DNA of 64,000 nucleotides from Solimonas_A sp052035235 (GTDB taxonomy: Bacteria; Pseudomonadota; Gammaproteobacteria; Nevskiales; Nevskiaceae): NCBI GenBank assembly GCA_052035235.1, contig JBPOHT010000029.1, positions 1 to 64,000 of the forward strand, written 5' to 3'. Made by a program: the position numbers and the translations under genes. Shown piece after piece: positions 24,151-32,159 of this stretch (its first letter is position 1; the number at the start of each line of letters is the position of its first letter). The notes under the pieces were generated by a model that worked only from the letters and a program-made list of their open reading frames with translations, made no database searches and was not told the origin of the DNA.

Positions 24151-24702
24151 TTAGCGAGGCGCGCTCGGGGCCGTGCCGGTGCCCTCCCAAGGCTTGCGCG
24201 GCGGCTCGCAGGCCGACGGATCCTTCGCGCAACGCTCTTCACGGGCCGCGCGGCGCTTCTCCATCTTCGCCTTGCAGTCGGCATTGGCCTCGCAGTGCGC
24301 CTTGCGCTCTTCGCGGTGCTTCGTGCGTTCGGCCTTGCACTGGGCGGGGTCCTTGGCGCATTCGGCCTGGCGAGCTTCGCGCTTGGCCTTGTGCTGTTCC
24401 ATCTTCGCCTTGCAGTTGGCGTCGGCCATGCACTTGTCGTGGCGCTCCTTGCGGTGGGCGCGGCGGTCCTTCTTGCATTTCGCCGGGTCTGCCGCGCACT
24501 CGGCCTTGCGCGCCTCGTGTCGCTTCTTCATCTCTGCGCACTTCTGCGGGTCGGCGGCACATTTTTCCTGCAGCTTCTGCTTCCAGGGCTGCGCGTCGGT
24601 GGTGCCGGGCACGGGCGGCTGGTCCGGCGTTGCGGCCAGCGCCGGCAAGCTGAGGGAGGCGAGGCCGAGGGCGAGCGCGGCGGTGAAGGTCTTCAGGTTC
24701 AT
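24151..24702 (-). CDS. Periplasmic cysteine-pair repeat protein
   Basis: A 183-residue protein with a Sec signal peptide (MNLKTFTAALALGLASLSLPALA). The mature part is about 60% charged and consists of six CX5-6C pairs (CAADPQKC, CAADPAKC, CMADANC, CAKDPAQC, CEANADC, CAKDPSAC) spaced by 13-17-residue Lys/Arg/Glu/His helices. This suggests a string of disulfide-closed helical hairpins or a metal-binding array. I know no named family; DUF-type Cys/Lys-rich periplasmic proteins look similar. The first 27 residues of the longest frame are discarded because the signal peptide starts at MNLKTF. Confidence 0.7.
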   Translation of the reverse strand: MNLKTFTAALALGLASLSLPALAATPDQPPVPGTTDAQPWKQKLQEKCAADPQKCAEMKKRHEARKAECAADPAKCKKDRRAHRKERHDKCMADANCKAKMEQHKAKREARQAECAKDPAQCKAERTKHREERKAHCEANADCKAKMEKRRAAREERCAKDPSACEPPRKPWEGTGTAPSAPR

Positions 24703-24818
24703 CGGTTCAGGTCCTTGGGGGAGACATCTGGTACAACGGCCCGTGGGCCTTGGCGTTGACAGCCTGCTTGCCGCGGGAGCCAATGCTGTACGACCGATGA
24801 ACGGCTAAGCTTGGCTGC

Positions 24819-26111
24819 ATGAGCTCCGTCCATACCGCCTACCTCGTCGTCGGCATCATCGCCGCCGGCATGGGCGTGATCGTGCTGATGAGCGATCCCC
24901 GCAGCGGCGCCAGCCGCGCGCTGGCGATCGCGATGCTGCTGCTGGGCCTGCGCCTGGGGCTGAGCCTGTTCGAGCACGCCGGCAGCACGGCCTGGCAGCT
25001 CCAGGCGGCGGTGATGGCGCGGCTGCTGGAGGCAGCGAACATCCTGGTGGGCATCGAGTGGGCGCGACGCATCGCCGTGCTGTCGGCGGCGCGGCTGCAG
25101 CGCACGATCCAGGTGCTGTTCCGCGTGTCGCAACTGCTGGGCCTGATCTATGGCGCGATGACGCTGGGCTACATCGCCATCGCCCCCGAGGCGGCGCTGC
25201 AGGACCAGCCGGGGGTGATGCGCCTCAGCGGCCTGGAGTGGGCCGTCTTCACGCCGGTGCTGGGCAGCAGCATCCTGCTTTCCGGCATCGCCATCGTGAT
25301 CCTGATGGTGGTCAGCGCCGATCCCGCCGAGTGCGGCCGCCTGCGGGCGTTGGTGATCTCCGCGCCCTTCCTGCTGGGCGGGCTGGTGCTGGCGGAGCGT
25401 TACGTGCCGGTGTCCATCGCCCTGGGCTTGCTGGTGTTCCTGGGCGGCTCGGTGCGCTACTACATCGTGCAGGCGCAGCGCGGCGAGTTCATGCGCCAGT
25501 TCCTGTCGCCTCAGGTGGCGCGCGTGGTGAACCTGCAGGGCATGGGCCAGGTGATGCGTCGCGAACGGCGCCAGATCAGCGTGGTGGTCTGCGACCTGCG
25601 CGGCTTCACGCGCTTCGCCGCCGAGCGCGTCTCGGACGAAGTGATGGACCTGCTGCAGCGCTTCTACCAACTGGCGGGCGAGGTCGCGGCGCGCCACGGC
25701 GGCACGGTGAAGGACCATGCCGGCGACGGCCTGCTGATACTGGTGGGCGCGCCGCTGCCGGTGGCGGACCACGCCCGCGCCGCGGTGCGGCTGGCGCTGG
25801 AGCTGATGTGCGAGGCGCAGCCGCTGCTGCAGCGCGAGGGTAACCTGGGCCTGGGCATCGGCATCGCCACCGGGCATCTCACGGTGGGCGCCATCCAGGG
25901 CGCGGGCCGCCTGGAATACGTGGCGGTGGGCAATGCCGTGAACCTCGCGGCGCGCCTGTGCCAGCGTGCCGAGGCGGGAGAAGTGCTGTGCGACCGCCGC
26001 ACCCAGGAGGCGCTGCAGGACCAGCCGGAATTCCCGGCACTGGCGCGCGAGCCGGAGCAGTTCAAGGGTTTCGATGCGCCGATGCCGGTGTATGCCTTGA
26101 CCGCTGGCTGA
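24819..26111 (+). CDS. Membrane-bound class III nucleotide cyclase
   Basis: A 430-residue protein. About six transmembrane segments lie in residues 6-217, followed by a linker (QFLSPQVARVVN) and a class III cyclase domain (about 250-425). Metal-binding Asp259 is in VVVCDLRGFTRFA and Asp303 in KDHAGDGLLILVG; the purine/transition-state region is EYVAVGNAVNLAARLC. These are all the catalytic residues expected for a homodimeric adenylate or guanylate cyclase; the base-specifying position is not a clear Lys, so ATP against GTP use is not settled. The membrane part is not a known sensor and may detect a lipid or membrane state. It converges on a voltage-sensor-like gene. Confidence 0.87.
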   Translation: MSSVHTAYLVVGIIAAGMGVIVLMSDPRSGASRALAIAMLLLGLRLGLSLFEHAGSTAWQLQAAVMARLLEAANILVGIEWARRIAVLSAARLQRTIQVLFRVSQLLGLIYGAMTLGYIAIAPEAALQDQPGVMRLSGLEWAVFTPVLGSSILLSGIAIVILMVVSADPAECGRLRALVISAPFLLGGLVLAERYVPVSIALGLLVFLGGSVRYYIVQAQRGEFMRQFLSPQVARVVNLQGMGQVMRRERRQISVVVCDLRGFTRFAAERVSDEVMDLLQRFYQLAGEVAARHGGTVKDHAGDGLLILVGAPLPVADHARAAVRLALELMCEAQPLLQREGNLGLGIGIATGHLTVGAIQGAGRLEYVAVGNAVNLAARLCQRAEAGEVLCDRRTQEALQDQPEFPALAREPEQFKGFDAPMPVYALTAG

Positions 26112-26120
26112 GCCTCCTGC

Positions 26121-26888
26121 TCAGCGGTGTTCGTCGCGGTCCTTCTGCTCGATCGCGGTGCGCAGCTGCGTGAGGTTCTCGCGCAGCATGTCGGACACCA
26201 GCTCGTCGGTGCGCGGGTCGTTCAGCACCTGCTCGATCACGCGCATGGCGGCGTCGATCACGCTCTCCACGATGTCGTTGTAGAACGGCAGGCGCTTGAG
26301 CCGCCCGGTCTGCTGGTCCTCGCGCAGCTTCTCCAGGATCATGCTGCGCAGCTCGTTCTGGTTTTCCTCCAGGGCGCGCGAGATGTTCTTGGTGTAGGTG
26401 CCGCGGGCCATCACGTCCGCCACCTCCTTGAGCACGGCGACGGTGACGGCGCTGCTGATCGATCCGACGATGGCCTTCTTGACGCGCCGGACCAGGCGAT
26501 AGGTGAAGTCGTCGCCCAGCGCGCGGTCGGCGGCCATGCCGAAGCGGCCGAGCAGGATCAGGATGCGGATCACGCGGAACAGGCGGAAGCCGCGCAGCGC
26601 CGGCGAGGCGATGGGGATCATGCCCAGGATCTCGTACCAGTTGCGCCCCAGGTAGCCGCGGCGCCAGCCTTCCTCGCGCAAGCGCCACAGGAATTCGGCG
26701 GCGAAGATGGCGCAGATCAGCACGTCGGTGCGCAGGATCCAGCTACGCTGCTCCTCGGTGACCGATCCCCAGGTCTCCCAGCTGAGCAGGCCGATGGACA
26801 GGATCGCCAGCGCCAGCATGATCCAGTCCAGGGGGCGGATGCGGCGCGCTACCTGGAGGGGTGTGGGGAGGTCGGTGTCGTTGGTCAT
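26121..26888 (-). CDS. Voltage-sensor-domain protein without a pore module
   Basis: A 255-residue membrane protein related to the ion-transport (voltage-gated channel) superfamily. S1 is LDWIMLALAILSIGLLSWETW (20-40), S2 LICAIFAAEFLWRLR (57-71), S3 WYEILGMIPIAS (84-95). S4 has Arg99, Arg102, Arg105 and Arg108 at every third position in RGFRLFRVIRILILLGRF. After S4 there is no S5-P-S6 unit and no TVGYG-like filter; instead a ~140-residue soluble, helix-rich tail follows. Hv1-type proton channels also consist of a sensor plus a helical tail. The start is ATG 26886-26888. It ends 10 bases from the convergent cyclase gene. Confidence 0.75.
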   Translation of the reverse strand: MTNDTDLPTPLQVARRIRPLDWIMLALAILSIGLLSWETWGSVTEEQRSWILRTDVLICAIFAAEFLWRLREEGWRRGYLGRNWYEILGMIPIASPALRGFRLFRVIRILILLGRFGMAADRALGDDFTYRLVRRVKKAIVGSISSAVTVAVLKEVADVMARGTYTKNISRALEENQNELRSMILEKLREDQQTGRLKRLPFYNDIVESVIDAAMRVIEQVLNDPRTDELVSDMLRENLTQLRTAIEQKDRDEHR

Positions 26889-26900
26889 GGTTTCTTGTCC

Positions 26901-27077
26901 CCTCTCCCGCTGGCGGGAGAGGGGGAGGGCGAGGGCACGGATGCCCGAGGTAGGGCAACGCATGGAGCAGTTGCCGGGAGAGGGCTTCTGTAGATGATCG
27001 TCGGGCTAGCCGTCCCATCTTCTACAGAAACCCTCTCCCGGCCCTGCGGGCCACCCTCTCTCGTACACGGGAGAGGG
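26901..27077. repeat. Composite palindromic repeat region, inverted copy
   Basis: Contains the CCTCTCCCGC/GCGGGAGAGG palindrome (26901-26922), the 48-bp two-hairpin element in reverse orientation (26928-26975), and a large imperfect inverted repeat built on GGGAGAGGGCTTCTGTAGA ... TCTACAGAAACCCTCTCCC (26976-27047), ending in more CCCTCTC/GGGAGAGG sequence. The palindrome-plus-48-mer arrangement mirrors that at 24067-24139, so the two composites are inverted copies of one unit. Confidence 0.72.
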
Positions 27078-27082
27078 GAAAA

Positions 27083-27574
27083 CTATACAGCAGGCGACTG
27101 CAGCGTCAGCGCGCAGGTCTGGCCCACGTCCAGCACCCGCATGGCGCGGCCGGCGCCTAGCCACAATGACACGGACATGGTGAGTTCCACGATCTCGGCG
27201 TCGCTGTAGGCGGCGCGGAAGCGCTGCCAGAAGGCGTCGTCGGCGCGCATCGCCACGTGGTCCAGCGCAAAGCGCTCCGCGAACTCGGCGGCGAGCTTCT
27301 CGCGCTCCGAGTAGCCGCTGGCCGTGCGCCAGACGGCGACACCGGCGTACAGCGCCTCGTCCACGTCCTGATCCGGGCCATGTTCCTGGCGGGCATTGCG
27401 GCAGACTTCGCACTCGTTGATCTGCGCGATGCGCATGCGCGCGATCTCGCGCACCCGTAGCGGCAGGCGTGCCTTGCCGTACACGGCCTCGCTGTAGGCC
27501 ACCAGGCCCGCCGCCATGTCGGGCTGCAGCTGCATCCAGCTGCCGAGATCGTCCTGCACGTCGATACGGGCCAT
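27083..27574 (-). CDS. AhpD-like carboxymuconolactone decarboxylase family protein
   Basis: A 163-residue protein with the family core LPLRVREIARMRIAQINECEVCRNAR. Cys55 and Cys58 form the CxxC redox pair of AhpD-type alkylhydroperoxidases, unlike the protein at 341. A C-terminal helix pair follows (FWQRFRAAYSDAEIVELTMSVSLWL). It is the last gene of the ketosteroid isomerase operon, 10 bases behind the SnoaL-like gene, and may remove peroxides or act as a thiol-disulfide partner. Confidence 0.85.
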   Translation of the reverse strand: MARIDVQDDLGSWMQLQPDMAAGLVAYSEAVYGKARLPLRVREIARMRIAQINECEVCRNARQEHGPDQDVDEALYAGVAVWRTASGYSEREKLAAEFAERFALDHVAMRADDAFWQRFRAAYSDAEIVELTMSVSLWLGAGRAMRVLDVGQTCALTLQSPAV

Positions 27575-27584
27575 GCTGCGGTCC

Positions 27585-28046
27585 TCAGGTCATCTTCAGC
27601 GCTTTCTTCATCCAGTCCGGCATGCCGTGGTCGTAGCAGTGCTCCTCGGAGCGCTCCACGATGCGCCAGCCCTCGGCGGTGCGCCGGTAGCGGTCGAGGT
27701 ACCAGAGCCCCAGGAACATGGTTTCGGTGCCGCCCTCGGGCTTGGGCACCACCATGGGGTTGAAGCAGGCGATACGGCCGGTGCCGGCATCGCCGTCGAT
27801 CTGGAACTCGAAATTACCGACGAAGTGCTGGTAGGACGGGAAGTGCTTGAGCGCCTCCGGCAGCCAGGCCTTGACCTTGGGGTAGGGGCCGTCGATACCG
27901 CCCATGGCGCGGTAGTCGATGTAGGCGTCCGGCGTGAACACCGTGTCCAGCCGGTCGAAGGCCCGCGCGTCGATGGCGTTGGCGTAGCGCGTGACCAGAT
28001 CCTGCAGCTCGATCCGATCGGAAATCTGCTGCAGGGACAGCGTCAC
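27585..28046 (-). CDS. SnoaL-like / NTF2-fold protein
   Basis: A 153-residue NTF2-fold protein with a GTG start whose GTGA overlaps the stop of the upstream ketosteroid isomerase by four bases, so translation is coupled. The core is ISDRIELQDLVTRYANAIDARAFDRL, then VFTPDAYIDYRAMGG, and the late strands ETMFLGLWYLDRYRRTAEGWRIVERSEE-like. The pattern RIELQDL...YA...D matches SnoaL_4-type proteins found with sterol and aromatic catabolism genes, often of unproven function. It could be a dehydratase or isomerase acting near the steroid isomerase. Confidence 0.82.
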   Translation of the reverse strand: MTLSLQQISDRIELQDLVTRYANAIDARAFDRLDTVFTPDAYIDYRAMGGIDGPYPKVKAWLPEALKHFPSYQHFVGNFEFQIDGDAGTGRIACFNPMVVPKPEGGTETMFLGLWYLDRYRRTAEGWRIVERSEEHCYDHGMPDWMKKALKMT

Positions 28047-28423
28047 GAGCCCATCACCATGTCGCTCTTGCCCCAGAAGGCGCGCATCGAGCTGAACTTG
28101 CCGGCGTCGTTGAACGTCATGACGTCGATCACCTGGATGTGGGCCTTGCCCTCCGGCATGTTGAGCTTGACGTCGAAGGCCATGGCGGCGGAGTTGCCGT
28201 GCGAGGTGCGGATGGGAGCGGCCAGGGACAGCTTGGCGCCGGTGGCCACGGCCATCTTGTAGAACTTCAGGATTTCCGCCTTGCCGCTCTTGACCGGCGA
28301 GCCCACCGGATCTTCCACGGTGGCGTCGTCGGCGTAGAGGTCGGCGATGGCCTGGGGATCGGACACGTTGAAGGCGTCGATATAGGCCTGCATCGCCTGG
28401 CGCATCTGCGTTTCGCTGGTCAT
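28043..28423 (-). CDS. ksi: Steroid delta-isomerase (ketosteroid isomerase)
   Basis: A 126-residue enzyme whose active-site residues match the classical Delta5-3-ketosteroid isomerase at or within one residue of their usual numbers: Tyr14 in AYIDAFN, Asp38 in VEDPVGS, and Asp100 in VIDVMTFN. The stretch YADDATVEDPVGS is nearly diagnostic. It moves the double bond from C5-C6 to C4-C5 in 3-oxosteroids, as in testosterone/androstane degradation. The gene is first in a coupled three-gene operon with a SnoaL-like and an AhpD-like gene, and diverges from a LuxR regulator across a 16-bp palindrome. No other steroid ring-cleavage genes are in the window. Confidence 0.9.
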   Translation of the reverse strand: MTSETQMRQAMQAYIDAFNVSDPQAIADLYADDATVEDPVGSPVKSGKAEILKFYKMAVATGAKLSLAAPIRTSHGNSAAMAFDVKLNMPEGKAHIQVIDVMTFNDAGKFSSMRAFWGKSDMVMGS

Positions 28424-28540
28424 GGGAATCCGGTTGGTCTGAGGTGGTGATGCCGCCCAAGGAGGTCAGGCGCAGCAGGCGCCAGCCAGGCAGCGGATGG
28501 GTTTCTTTTACATCTTGATCGGCAGCCTCCGGAAGATGGA

Positions 28541-28556
28541 TCATCCATATGGATGA
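28541..28556. promoter_or_regulatory. 16-bp palindromic operator candidate
   Basis: TCATCCATATGGATGA is a perfect 16-bp palindrome, about midway in the 244-bp gap between the divergent ksi operon and the LuxR-family gene. Its size and symmetry match LuxR-family dimer sites. Binding is inferred. Confidence 0.6.
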
Positions 28557-28667
28557 GGCACCTGGATGGCAGTCCGGTGACTCTTGACGCAGGCCAGCTT
28601 CCGTTCGCCCCTGGGCGACAATAAAACCAAGAACAGCCAGCCGGAAGCGCACGACGAGGAGAGTTTG

Positions 28668-29894
28668 ATGGTAGCTTTGGCGAATGCGAGTGCCGCCCGT
28701 TTCCGGGCCCGGCAGGAGAAGAGCGTGGCTCCCACCAGGGCTGTCGCCGCACCACAGACAATCGATATCGAAGGGCTGGACCGCCTTCTGGGCGCCATTT
28801 ACGACGGCCCGACCGAATCGCCCCCCTGGAATACTGCACTGCAGCAAATGCGCGACACCCTGGGCGCCGCCCATGTCACGCTGATGTTGCGTCCGCCGTC
28901 CTCCGAGTCGCACGGTGTGATGATCAACACCGGCCAGGTGACCTCGCAGGGCGTCGAGTCCTACGAAACCCATTTCTTTGCTCTGGACCCCTTCGTGCGC
29001 CTGCCCGAGGGTGAGGTCGTCACCGCCGAGGAACTGATCGGCTCCCAGCAGTGGCTCAAGAGCGCCATGTACCAGGAGTACCTCAAGCCCCTGGACATCC
29101 GGCACCTCCTGGGCGCCGACATCTACACCAAGGAAGGCATCGAGTGCCGCCTGCGCATCACCCGCTCCGATAGCGCCGAAACCTTTTCGGCCGAGGACAA
29201 GGCACTGGTCCGGCTGCTGTTGCCGCACCTGAAGCGCTCCATCCGCCTGCACGCCAAGCTCGACTACCTGGAATGCGATCGCCAGCTCTTCGCCGGCGCC
29301 GTCAACCGCCTGCTGGTGGGCATGGTCACCTTCGCCCAGGACGGCTCGGTCCTGGAGATGAACCAGGAAGCCCAGCGCATCCTGGCCGAGAAGGACGGCA
29401 TCGTCCGCAGCGGCACCGGCATCGCCCTGTCCAGCAACCACGAAAATCGCGACCTGCAGCGCATGGTCCGCCAGGCGCTGACCGGTGGCCCCGTCGAGGA
29501 GCCGGTGGGCGGTCCTTCGGTGGTGGAGGCCATGTCGGTGACGCGCCCCTCGGGCCGCGCCAAGCTCGGCATCGTGGTGCGCACCATTCCTCTGGGCGAG
29601 TTCACCGGCGCCAAGCAGCGCCCGGCTGCCGCCGTGTTCCTGCGTGATCCGGAATCCAGCGGCACTCAGCCTTCTCAGGAAGTGGTGCGCCGCCTGTTCG
29701 GCCTGACCCGCATGGAAGCCGCCCTGGCCCTGCTGCTGGCCGAAGGCCTGACGCTGGACGAGGCTGCCGAGAAACTCAACGTGCGCCGCAACACCGCCCG
29801 CACGCACCTGCGCTCCATCTTCTGCAAGACCGGCGTCACCCGCCAGACCATGCTGGTGCGCATGCTGCTCAACAGTGTGATCTCGCTGGGTTGA
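28668..29894 (+). CDS. LuxR-family transcriptional regulator
   Basis: A 408-residue protein from ATG 28668, chosen because GAGGAGAG lies just before it. The N-terminal 300 residues hold a sensor region (DRLLGAIYDGP; YETHFFALDPFVRLPEGEVV; FSAEDKALVRLLLPHLKRSI), probably PAS/GAF-like and without a quorum-sensing autoinducer-domain signature. The C-terminal LuxR HTH is FGLTRMEAALALLLAEGLTLDEAAEKL, then NVRRNTARTHLRSIFCKTG. It diverges from the ksi operon and may act as its steroid-responsive regulator. A palindromic terminator follows. Confidence 0.87.
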   Translation: MVALANASAARFRARQEKSVAPTRAVAAPQTIDIEGLDRLLGAIYDGPTESPPWNTALQQMRDTLGAAHVTLMLRPPSSESHGVMINTGQVTSQGVESYETHFFALDPFVRLPEGEVVTAEELIGSQQWLKSAMYQEYLKPLDIRHLLGADIYTKEGIECRLRITRSDSAETFSAEDKALVRLLLPHLKRSIRLHAKLDYLECDRQLFAGAVNRLLVGMVTFAQDGSVLEMNQEAQRILAEKDGIVRSGTGIALSSNHENRDLQRMVRQALTGGPVEEPVGGPSVVEAMSVTRPSGRAKLGIVVRTIPLGEFTGAKQRPAAAVFLRDPESSGTQPSQEVVRRLFGLTRMEAALALLLAEGLTLDEAAEKLNVRRNTARTHLRSIFCKTGVTRQTMLVRMLLNSVISLG

Positions 29895-29912
29895 GTCGCT
29901 ACTGCTTCAAAC

Positions 29913-29940
29913 AAAAAGCCCGCCGATCGGCGGGCTTTTT
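29913..29940. terminator. Bidirectional intrinsic terminator
   Basis: AAAAAGCCCGCCGATCGGCG continues to a fully symmetric 28-bp palindrome ending GGGCTTTTT. It has GC arms and T-tracts on both strands, and serves the LuxR gene and the convergent VOC gene. Confidence 0.93.
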
Positions 29941-29946
29941 GTTTCT

Positions 29947-30384
29947 TCAGCCGAGTTCATCCCAGCGGTCGTGTCGCTCGCGCCGCTCCTGCCGGTAGTT
30001 GGTGATCTCCAGGCGGATGCCATCCGGGTCCTGGAAGAAGATCGCGCAGTAGTCCGGTGCGTAATCCGGATAGTGCCGCGGTTCGCTGACGTCCACGCCC
30101 AGGGCGCGCAGCGCTGCAGCGGCCGCATCCACGTCGGCCTCCGTGTCTACGCGCAGGCAGAGATGGTGCAGGCCCGGCGCGTAGGCGTCATGGCGTCCGC
30201 CACGTGCCGGACGCAGCACGAAGCCGAACAGGCGGTTGTAATACTGCACATGCGGATCGCCGCCGATCACGAAGCGGTTCTTGCGGAAGCCCAGTGCCGG
30301 CATCACGCGATCGTAGAAGGCTTCCGAGACGCCCAGGTCGGAGACGGCGAGATAGATGTGATCGATGCCGGTGACCTGCGTCAT
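29947..30384 (-). CDS. VOC-fold (glyoxalase/dioxygenase) protein
   Basis: A 145-residue vicinal-oxygen-chelate protein with metal ligands readable as His9 (GIDHIYLAV), a central His (GLHHLCLRVDT) and a late Glu (GIRLEITNYR), the usual His-His-Glu set. It has one betaalphabetabetabeta pair per half and works as glyoxalase-, fosfomycin- or dioxygenase-like; the reaction is not assignable. Its ATG overlaps the stop of the SGNH hydrolase as ATGA, and it is the last gene of a four-gene operon. Confidence 0.85.
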   Translation of the reverse strand: MTQVTGIDHIYLAVSDLGVSEAFYDRVMPALGFRKNRFVIGGDPHVQYYNRLFGFVLRPARGGRHDAYAPGLHHLCLRVDTEADVDAAAAALRALGVDVSEPRHYPDYAPDYCAIFFQDPDGIRLEITNYRQERRERHDRWDELG

Positions 30385-31091
30385 GCGGGGCTCCAGCGGC
30401 GGCGGATGCTGGCAGCGAGTTTCTCGGCCCAGACTGCATAGGCACCGGGGCCTGGATGGAATCCGTCGCTGGCCATCAGTTCAAGGTCCGTGGGGAAATC
30501 TGCTGCCAGGAATTCGCAGTCGGCATGTTGCTGCGCCCAGCTCTGCAGGCCGTGGTTGTAGCGCTGGGCCTGCGCTCCCATGTACCAGCGCAGCGGTTGG
30601 GGCAAGGCAGGGAAGACATGCATCGGTGGCAGCGCCGATAACAGGATGTGCTTGGCCTGGAATTGCTCGCGCAGCAGGCACACCAGTTGTGCCTGCTGCT
30701 GCAGCCACAGATGTGCGGATGTGCGGCCGGTGAGGTCATTGACGCCCAGCGAGGTCACCACGACGTCGTAGGTAGCCTGAGGCAGTTCGCGTAGCCGTTG
30801 CAGGGCCTGCGTCGTGGTATGTCCCGTGGTTGCGGCTAGCGTCCAGCTGACGCGGAAGTCCGCAGCCAGTAACTGTGCCAGTTGTCCCGACAAGGCTTGG
30901 GCCTGCAGTTCGGCACCGACCCCGGCAGCGGCGGAATCCCCAGCGATCAGCAGGCGCAGCGGTGGGCCTTGGCCGATCTCGCCCTGGCGCTCGCCTGCGG
31001 CTTCCGGCAGGCGCGGGGTCACGCGGCGCACGTGGTGCCCCTGTAGCAAGAGCAAGGGACCTAGCCCAATGGTGGCAAGGGTGTGGCGCAT
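30381..31091 (-). CDS. SGNH/GDSL-family hydrolase
   Basis: A 236-residue hydrolase with block I GDSAAAGVGAE (nucleophile Ser), block III SLGVNDLTGR, and the late Asp-His pair in SDGFHPGPGAY. The Gly block is less clear. The N-terminus (MRHTLATIGLGPLLLLQG) is hydrophobic and may be a weak signal or anchor. SGNH enzymes hydrolyse esters of lipids or acyl-CoA, or deacetylate sugars. It is in an operon with a thioesterase, a membrane protein and a VOC gene (23-bp gap before, ATGA overlap after). Confidence 0.85.
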   Translation of the reverse strand: MRHTLATIGLGPLLLLQGHHVRRVTPRLPEAAGERQGEIGQGPPLRLLIAGDSAAAGVGAELQAQALSGQLAQLLAADFRVSWTLAATTGHTTTQALQRLRELPQATYDVVVTSLGVNDLTGRTSAHLWLQQQAQLVCLLREQFQAKHILLSALPPMHVFPALPQPLRWYMGAQAQRYNHGLQSWAQQHADCEFLAADFPTDLELMASDGFHPGPGAYAVWAEKLAASIRRRWSPA

Positions 31092-31114
31092 GTCTAGGGC
31101 CTGTCATCCATTCC

Positions 31115-31531
31115 CTAGGCCCAAGCCATCCACAGGCCGCCGGCATAGAGCGTGGTGGCCAACAGCAAGCCGCTGAAGGGCAGGCTGAAGAAATACAGCC
31201 AGCCCAGCGGCAGGTAGGCGAGCAGGGTGAACATGCCCAGGCCGCTGAGGAAGGGCGAGCCGAACAGGAACTCCGGCTGGCACAGGCCCAGGTAGCCCCA
31301 GACCAGGCCGAACAGCATGGCGCTGTAGCTGTGGGTGGCGTTGAAGCCGATCCAGGCGCGCCAGATCGTCGTCTCGCGCGTGATCACGGGTGAGACGGCT
31401 TTCATGTGATCGATCAGCGTCGGGTCGCGCGGCAGCAGCTTCGGCCCGAAGAAGGTGAAGACCAGGTGTGCGGTGCCCAGCACCAGCAGGACCAGGGCAC
31501 TGGCGGCGATCAGCAGGCCGGCCGTGTTCAC
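31115..31531 (-). CDS. Four-TM membrane protein of unknown function
   Basis: A 138-residue hydrophobic protein with segments near residues 5-30, 60-85, 92-112 and 115-135. A conserved-looking loop is HMKAVSPVITRETTIWRAWIGFNATHS. GTG start; the GTGA overlaps the stop of the thioesterase gene by four bases. No family is recognised with confidence; loosely similar four-TM proteins of unknown function exist. Confidence 0.75.
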   Translation of the reverse strand: MNTAGLLIAASALVLLVLGTAHLVFTFFGPKLLPRDPTLIDHMKAVSPVITRETTIWRAWIGFNATHSYSAMLFGLVWGYLGLCQPEFLFGSPFLSGLGMFTLLAYLPLGWLYFFSLPFSGLLLATTLYAGGLWMAWA

Positions 31532-31926
31532 TGCGGCGCCGCCAGATGCTTCTGCAGCTCGGCGCGCTGTGCCTCGGGTACCGGCACCGACTGCTGCGCG
31601 TCGAAGTCGAATGCCACCATCACCGCCTTGCCGCGCGCCACCACATGATCCTTCTGCCAGGCCTCGTGCAGCACGGTGAAGGACTTTCCGCCGATCTTCT
31701 CGATCGAGGTCCGGATCGTCACCTCGGCGCCGTAATGGGTCTGCGCCACGAAATCGACCTCGATACGCGCCAGGATCAGGGTCAGCCCCTGGACCGGAAA
31801 TTCCGGCGAGAAGATGCGCAGGATCGGCTCGCGCGAGGTCTCGAACCAGCCGGTCATCACCGTGTTGTTGATGTGGCGGAAGGCGTCGGTTTCGTAGAAG
31901 CGGGGCGTGACGGTCAGGGTGAACAT
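31528..31926 (-). CDS. Acyl-CoA thioesterase, hotdog fold (YbgC/4HBT type)
   Basis: A 132-residue single-hotdog thioesterase. The active-site region YETDAFRHINNTVMTGWFE has the Asp (YxTD) of the 4-hydroxybenzoyl-CoA/YbgC group, followed by IEVDFVAQTHYGAEVTIRTSIEKIGGKSF. It would hydrolyse an acyl-CoA or acyl-ACP in the cytoplasm. It is the first gene of an operon of four (thioesterase, membrane protein, SGNH hydrolase, VOC protein), consistent with processing of a lipid-like acyl compound. Confidence 0.87.
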   Translation of the reverse strand: MFTLTVTPRFYETDAFRHINNTVMTGWFETSREPILRIFSPEFPVQGLTLILARIEVDFVAQTHYGAEVTIRTSIEKIGGKSFTVLHEAWQKDHVVARGKAVMVAFDFDAQQSVPVPEAQRAELQKHLAAPQ

Positions 31927-32159
31927 GGCGGTGTCGGGGGGATGCTGTCAGGGCTATGGATGACCAAGCATATCGGCAGGCGCTGTCCAGTGGTTGGACA
32001 GGGCCCGGGCCGCGATCTCATCGGGCAGGGAATGCCGTGCGTCCGGCTTGTTGGAACAGCCGGGTCATGGCCCCGGAGAATGGGGTACCGGCAAGCCAGG
32101 GCCTTGCGCAGACGCCGGCCCGGGAATGCATGCGATACGCCAGGCAACAGCGAGAGGAA

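Noticed and set aside
31956..32159. N-terminal extension of the 52-residue membrane protein to 120 residues.
   Set aside because: The extra sequence is Arg/Gly/Pro-rich, has no ribosome site, and looks like non-coding high-GC translation, while GAGAGG precedes the start at 32160.
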